A stretch of DNA of 8,377 nt from Planctomycetaceae bacterium UBA6894 (GTDB lineage: Bacteria; Planctomycetota; Planctomycetia; Gemmatales; Gemmataceae): contig DKBS01000182.1 in the NCBI GenBank assembly GCA_002451275.1, positions 1 through 8,377 of the forward strand, read 5' to 3'. The translations under genes were made by a program, and so were the position numbers. Below are positions 5,801-8,377 of the stretch, piece after piece (the first letter of the stretch is position 1; each line of letters opens with the position of its first letter). Below the pieces are notes generated by a model, which had not been told where the DNA came from, did no database searches, and saw only the letters and a list, made by a program, of their open reading frames with translations.

Positions 5801-7017
5801 ATCGCCGCCCACTCACCCAGGATGAGAAGGCAGGTTTTGCCGCGCTGTTTACCAAACTGAAATCCACCGGCATGGAACCGGACCAGGCCATCCGCATGCT
5901 GTTGGTGCGGGTGCTTACCTCACCGCACTTCATCTACCGGTTGGAACACGCGCCGGCGGGGGAAAAGGCCGCACCTGTCACGCCCAACGAGTTGGCCACC
6001 CGGCTCAGCTATTTTCTCACTTCCAGCATGCCCGATGCGGGGCTGCGTCAGGCCGCATCGGTAGGGAAGCTGTCGGAGCCTGCCGATATGAGTCGGGAGG
6101 CGATGCGTCTGCTGCGTGGACCCCATGCGGAACGGCTGGCTCGGGAATTCGCCTGCCAGTGGCTGCATGTGTATGCCTTTGCCACCATGGACGAGAAGAG
6201 TGAACGCCATTTCCCCACCTTTAATGCCCTGAAAGGGGACATGGAGGAGGAAGTCGTCCGCTTCTTCACCGACCTGTTCCAGAAGGATGGCTCGGTGCTG
6301 GACATCCTTCAGGGTGACAGGGTCTGGGTGAACGAGGCTCTGGCACGGCACTATGGCATCCCGGGCGTCCAGGGAGCCCAGTGGCGGGCGATCGAGGATG
6401 CCCACAAGTATGGTCGTGGTGGCATCCTCACCATGGCGGCCACGCTGGCCAAGCAATCCGGCGCGTCGCGCACCAGCCCTATCCTGCGCGGCAACTGGGT
6501 CAGCGAGGCCCTGCTGGGTGAGCGGCTGCCCCGTCCCCCCAAGGATGTGCCCCGCCTGCCCGAGGATGAGGCGGCCACCGAGGGCAAGACGGTGCGCGAA
6601 TTGGTGCAGATGCACTCTAGCGACCCCCGATGCGCCGGTTGTCATGTGCGTGTGGACCCCTTCGGCTTCTCGCTGGAGGGTTTTGACGCCATCGGCCGGG
6701 CCCGCACCAAGGATCTGGCGAACCGCCCGATCGATGACAAGGCCACCACGCGCGATGGTGTGGACCTCGCTGGCGCCCCCGGCCTGGAAAAGTACCTGGC
6801 CGTGGACCGCCGGCCCGCGTTCATCCACCAGTTCTGCAAAAAACTGCTGGGCTACGCGCTGGGCCGCGAGATCCAGGTGGCCGACGAACCCACCCTGGCA
6901 GCCATGAAAAAGGCGCTCGAGGCCAACGGCTACAGGTTCTCGGCCGCCCTCAAGGTGGTGGTGGAAAGCCAGCAGTTCCGCACCATCCGTGGCTCGGCTG
7001 CCGCGGATAACCCCTGA
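2839..7017 (+). CDS. Large exported DUF1587/DUF1595/DUF1592/DUF1588/DUF1585 protein with two CXXCH motifs
   Basis: The 1392-aa protein begins with a Sec signal peptide (residues 1-20, cleavage near LQA|QP). A planctomycete-type cytochrome c domain follows, with haem motif C45-LR-C48-H49 and a likely axial Met88 in NEMPP. DUF1587 spans about 126-195 (VVLRRLDNASYTYTLKDLLG). Residues about 200-970 are a long middle region: an alpha-helical part from 205 (QDWANEILADIRAIYAKH, then LQGIIFQTNDGGRLPLKQYL) and a beta-rich module at about 545-695 carrying HPECGNGVTWSL, IGPRDGNHSCDL and GNPHADKLGNNGVWHFHSEP. DUF1595 lies at about 975-1036, DUF1592 at about 1050-1175, DUF1588 at about 1192-1290 with C1265-AG-C1268-H1269 followed by VRVDPFGFSLEGFDAIG, and DUF1585 at about 1312-1384. 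This domain order is characteristic of PVC bacteria, where such genes are usually followed by a DUF1552 gene, as here. It is inferred to be a periplasmic or outer-surface multihaem redox protein. Its biochemical role is not established, and it is longer than many family members because of the middle region. Confidence 0.93.
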   Translation: MRPALISFCSLAALASGLQAQPASPAQGARAQFDSAAAPFLKAYCLRCHSTAKHEGEFDLERLAGAEKVALDASAWRRVAEQLDTNEMPPASSRQPDKAAKEQFRAWVGRLLDDLARERAGDPGRVVLRRLDNASYTYTLKDLLGVDLKPAKQFPADGAAGEGFTNAGGALAMSPALMDRYLDAAADIAKHAVLLPDGIRFSPSTMRQDWANEILADIRAIYAKHSSSEGASQVNLQGIIFQTNDGGRLPLKQYLDLLVRFRDQRKTGAANLEALAAEAKLNPRYAQALLEALEGERPSWLLDQIRPVWKAGGPDTAAKLAALIIPWQQALTRFQSVGHMKPWMVPPRFTTLKTGDTGPVNENTPSWKTMPTTGGYPATADSQEIRLEIPAGASGAPQTLYLSAGDAGDGTEGDLLVWSNARLGIPGQKPVPLAELRAFVEERLARREKLLALTPKALAAAEEALTSRGEVDVAGLARKHGIDEPSLKAWFGFLGLASGTTPELKYLAGKTSNGGGHAFVNGWSTGELPSLATNSSGQTVRIPGVLKAHGVVVHPTPERAVCVSWKSPIHGAVDIGGKVTHAHPECGNGVTWSLDVIRGGSRQRLAGGIAHGPTPQVIPAVNRLPVRQGDLLTLAIGPRDGNHSCDLTDLELDLKGPDGKQWSLTRDVADSVHAGNPHADKLGNNGVWHFHSEPVNPGADGGLQIPTGSILARWQTSGSAEERKKLADDLARLLTGKPPADAKSPDAQLHARMTALAGPLVGAAPPTQVDPARLSASTWGVDPALLENGTLAVQAPGQVPVKIPPELGQGLVFEATVSLQPEKGASGSAQAKAAVNDPSPAGGIRNDRPVLVRPGSAKALAVEEGFAFFRDLFPAALCYTKIVPVDEVVTLELFHREDGPLCRLMLSANEKAQLDRLWRELHFVTRDKLTLVDAYNQLMEYATQDSNPKLFEHLRKPINDSAAEFREEFKGAELAHLRAVTELADRAYRRPLTQDEKAGFAALFTKLKSTGMEPDQAIRMLLVRVLTSPHFIYRLEHAPAGEKAAPVTPNELATRLSYFLTSSMPDAGLRQAASVGKLSEPADMSREAMRLLRGPHAERLAREFACQWLHVYAFATMDEKSERHFPTFNALKGDMEEEVVRFFTDLFQKDGSVLDILQGDRVWVNEALARHYGIPGVQGAQWRAIEDAHKYGRGGILTMAATLAKQSGASRTSPILRGNWVSEALLGERLPRPPKDVPRLPEDEAATEGKTVRELVQMHSSDPRCAGCHVRVDPFGFSLEGFDAIGRARTKDLANRPIDDKATTRDGVDLAGAPGLEKYLAVDRRPAFIHQFCKKLLGYALGREIQVADEPTLAAMKKALEANGYRFSAALKVVVESQQFRTIRGSAAADNP
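5220..5237. repeat. Perfect 18-bp palindrome inside the DUF1592-family gene
   Basis: GGCACCTGGCCAGGTGCC is identical to its reverse complement and encodes part of the APGQVP segment at about residues 795-800. It has no spacer, so it would form a poor RNA hairpin. Its location in a GC-rich coding region makes chance plausible. It is recorded as a structural feature only. Confidence 0.3.
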
Positions 7018-7041
7018 AAATGATCAAAAATCGGTTTTTGG

Positions 7042-7072
7042 TTGAGACCTGGCCCTGTTTCAGCGGGATAAT
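7042..7072 (+). promoter_or_regulatory. Candidate promoter for the DUF1552 gene
   Basis: TTGAGA (7042-7047) matches TTGACA at 5 of 6 positions and GATAAT (7067-7072) matches TATAAT at 5 of 6. The spacer is 19 bp, longer than the preferred 17. It would start transcription near 7079 and give a short leader holding the AAGAGGA ribosome binding site (7088-7094). The DUF1552 gene could therefore be expressed both by readthrough from the upstream gene and from this site. Confidence 0.35.
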
Positions 7073-7101
7073 GTTCAAAGGCACCCGAAGAGGATAAAAC
7101 A

Positions 7102-8377
7102 ATGGCGCGACAGATCACAGGCGGTATCCGGAAAAGTCAGGTCCACCGGCGCACCTTCCTGCGTGGACTGGGTGTCAGCATGGCCCTGCCGTGGATGGAA
7201 TCATTCCCCGTCTGGGGCATGGACACCAAGTCCGCCGCCGCCGGTGGCGCCACCCAGGCGCAGGGCGCCCCGCTCCGTTTCGCCGCCCTCTTCTCGGGCA
7301 ACGGCTTCCACAGCCGCGAATGGTGGGCCAAGGGCGAAGGCAAGTCGATAGAGCTGGGCAAGGTGCTCGAACCCCTCGCCCCGCATCGCGAAAAGCTTCT
7401 GTTTGTGCGCGGCCTGTTCAATGCCGAGGCCTTGAAGGGCAACATCCACAGCTCGCAAACCGGCAACCTCCTGTCGGGCGCGCCCCTGGCTTCTGGCGGC
7501 GAGATCCGTTCGGGCACCAGCATCGACCAGGTGCTGGCGCAGCGGCACGGTGCCGATACCAAGGTGCCCAGCCTGGTGCTGGGGTGCGAGTCGGCCAACC
7601 CGGCGGTGCACAAGAACTATTCCATGCTGTACAGCTCGCACATCTCGTGGAGCTCGCCTACCACACCCACCCCGCTGGAGCTGTACCCGGCGCTGGCCTT
7701 CGACCGTCTGTTCAAGGACGATGTGGAGAAGGGTCAGGAAAGCGTGCTCGACGCGGTGCGCGAGGATGCGAGCGATTTCCGCAAGAATCTGGGGAGCAGC
7801 GACCAGCGCAAGCTGGATGAATACCTGGAAAGCGTGCGCGAGGTTGAGCGCCGCATCAGCCGCGCCGGCAAGCGCGGCGAGCTGCAGGGTCAGAAGCCCG
7901 TCGCCACCCAACCGCCCGCCAAGCGACCCAAAGACGGCATACCGCAGGACATCGCCGAGCACATGCGGCTGATGTGCGACATTGTGGTGCTGGGTTTCCA
8001 GACCGACACCACGCGCATCACCACGCTGAAGCTGAACAACGACCACTCGTCGCTGCGCTTCCCCAACCTGGGGGTGGACTACATGATCCACCACCTGTTG
8101 TCGCACTCCGACACGGCCGACTGGCTGAAGGTGAACCAGTTCTTCCTGGCGCAACTGGCCTACATCGCCACCAAGCTCGATGGCATCCGCGAGGGCGAAC
8201 GCACCGCGCTGGACAACTCGGTATTGCTGTACTGCTCCAGCATGCTGACGGGCAACCACGATGCAACCAACCTGCCGGTGGTGATGCTGGGCAGCGCTGG
8301 GGGCCAGATCAAGACGGGCCGCGTGCTCGATTATCTCAACAAGCCCGAGCGCAAGATGTGCAACCTGTACCTGTCGA
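7102..8377 (+). CDS. Tat-exported DUF1552 family protein, C-terminus beyond window
   Basis: The reading frame opens at ATG 7102, 7 nt after an AAGAGGA ribosome binding site, and stays open to the window edge, giving 425 codons. The N-terminus has a twin-arginine signal: R16-R17-T-F-L followed by a weakly hydrophobic segment (RGLGVSMALPWMES), so the protein is exported folded by Tat. The body matches DUF1552: LRFAALFSGNGFHSREWWAK near the start of the mature protein, then LEPLAPHREKLLFVRGL, HSSQTGNLLSGAP, SGTSIDQVLAQ, PSLVLGCE, a helical stretch ending YLESVREVERRI, HMRLMCDIVVLGFQTDTTRI and LDNSVLLYCSSM. DUF1552 proteins are typically only a little longer than this, so probably just the last few tens of residues are missing. 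It sits 84 bp after the DUF1592-family gene, the usual arrangement in PVC genomes, suggesting a shared complex or pathway. The molecular function of DUF1552 is unknown to me; the Tat signal suggests a bound cofactor or cytoplasmic folding. Confidence 0.92.
   Translation, partial: MARQITGGIRKSQVHRRTFLRGLGVSMALPWMESFPVWGMDTKSAAAGGATQAQGAPLRFAALFSGNGFHSREWWAKGEGKSIELGKVLEPLAPHREKLLFVRGLFNAEALKGNIHSSQTGNLLSGAPLASGGEIRSGTSIDQVLAQRHGADTKVPSLVLGCESANPAVHKNYSMLYSSHISWSSPTTPTPLELYPALAFDRLFKDDVEKGQESVLDAVREDASDFRKNLGSSDQRKLDEYLESVREVERRISRAGKRGELQGQKPVATQPPAKRPKDGIPQDIAEHMRLMCDIVVLGFQTDTTRITTLKLNNDHSSLRFPNLGVDYMIHHLLSHSDTADWLKVNQFFLAQLAYIATKLDGIREGERTALDNSVLLYCSSMLTGNHDATNLPVVMLGSAGGQIKTGRVLDYLNKPERKMCNLYLS

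Noticed and set aside
7025..7040. CAAAAA-TCGG-TTTTTG inverted repeat as a terminator after the DUF1592-family gene
   Set aside because: The stem is only 6 bp and nearly all A-T, so it is too weak for a convincing intrinsic terminator. Readthrough into the DUF1552 gene is expected.
7201..8259. Minus-strand open frame of 352 codons opposite the DUF1552 gene
   Set aside because: The plus-strand frame matches DUF1552 across its length and has a Tat signal and ribosome binding site. The antisense frame has shadow-type composition.

Overview
This window looks like chromosome from a member of the Planctomycetes-Verrucomicrobia-Chlamydiae (PVC) group. It carries three gene families that are strongly expanded there: a large exported cytochrome of the DUF1587/DUF1595/DUF1592/DUF1588/DUF1585 type, its usual partner the DUF1552 protein, and a DUF1080 (3-keto-glycoside hydrolase-like) domain fused to a PQQ-type glucose/sorbosone dehydrogenase (GSDH) propeller. 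Coding DNA from about 550 onward is GC-rich with strong GC third positions. I cannot tell Planctomycetes from Verrucomicrobia from this sequence alone.

Layout. Positions 1-539 (minus strand) hold three very small, tightly packed genes: an 80-aa two-helix membrane protein, a 58-aa lipoprotein with a coiled-coil-like tail, and a secreted protein cut by the window edge. The gaps between them are 1 and 2 nt, so they are almost certainly one operon. Bases 1-300 are about 46% GC, clearly lower than the rest. A 90-bp gap (540-629) holds a perfect 14-bp palindrome and a strong GC hairpin that probably terminates the next gene. Positions 630-2705 (minus) encode the exported DUF1080-GSDH fusion. A 133-bp divergent intergenic region (2706-2838) holds candidate promoters for both directions and a 10-bp direct repeat. 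Positions 2839-7017 (plus) encode the 1392-aa DUF1592-family protein with two CXXCH motifs. An 84-bp gap with a candidate promoter follows. From 7102 to the window edge runs a Tat-exported DUF1552 protein lacking only its C-terminus.

How the genes may work together. All recognisable products carry export signals or membrane segments, so this is a cell-envelope locus. A reasonable inference is that the GSDH propeller oxidises a sugar, the fused DUF1080 domain acts on the sugar or keto-sugar, and the divergently encoded CXXCH protein with its DUF1552 partner accepts electrons or handles the polymer. The domain calls are solid. The joint pathway is hypothesis, because DUF1592-type and DUF1552 proteins have no established biochemical role that I know of. 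The three small genes at the left end have no assignable function and are the least explained part of the window. There is no RNA gene, CRISPR array or insertion sequence that I can support, and no gene-free stretch exceeds 135 bp.
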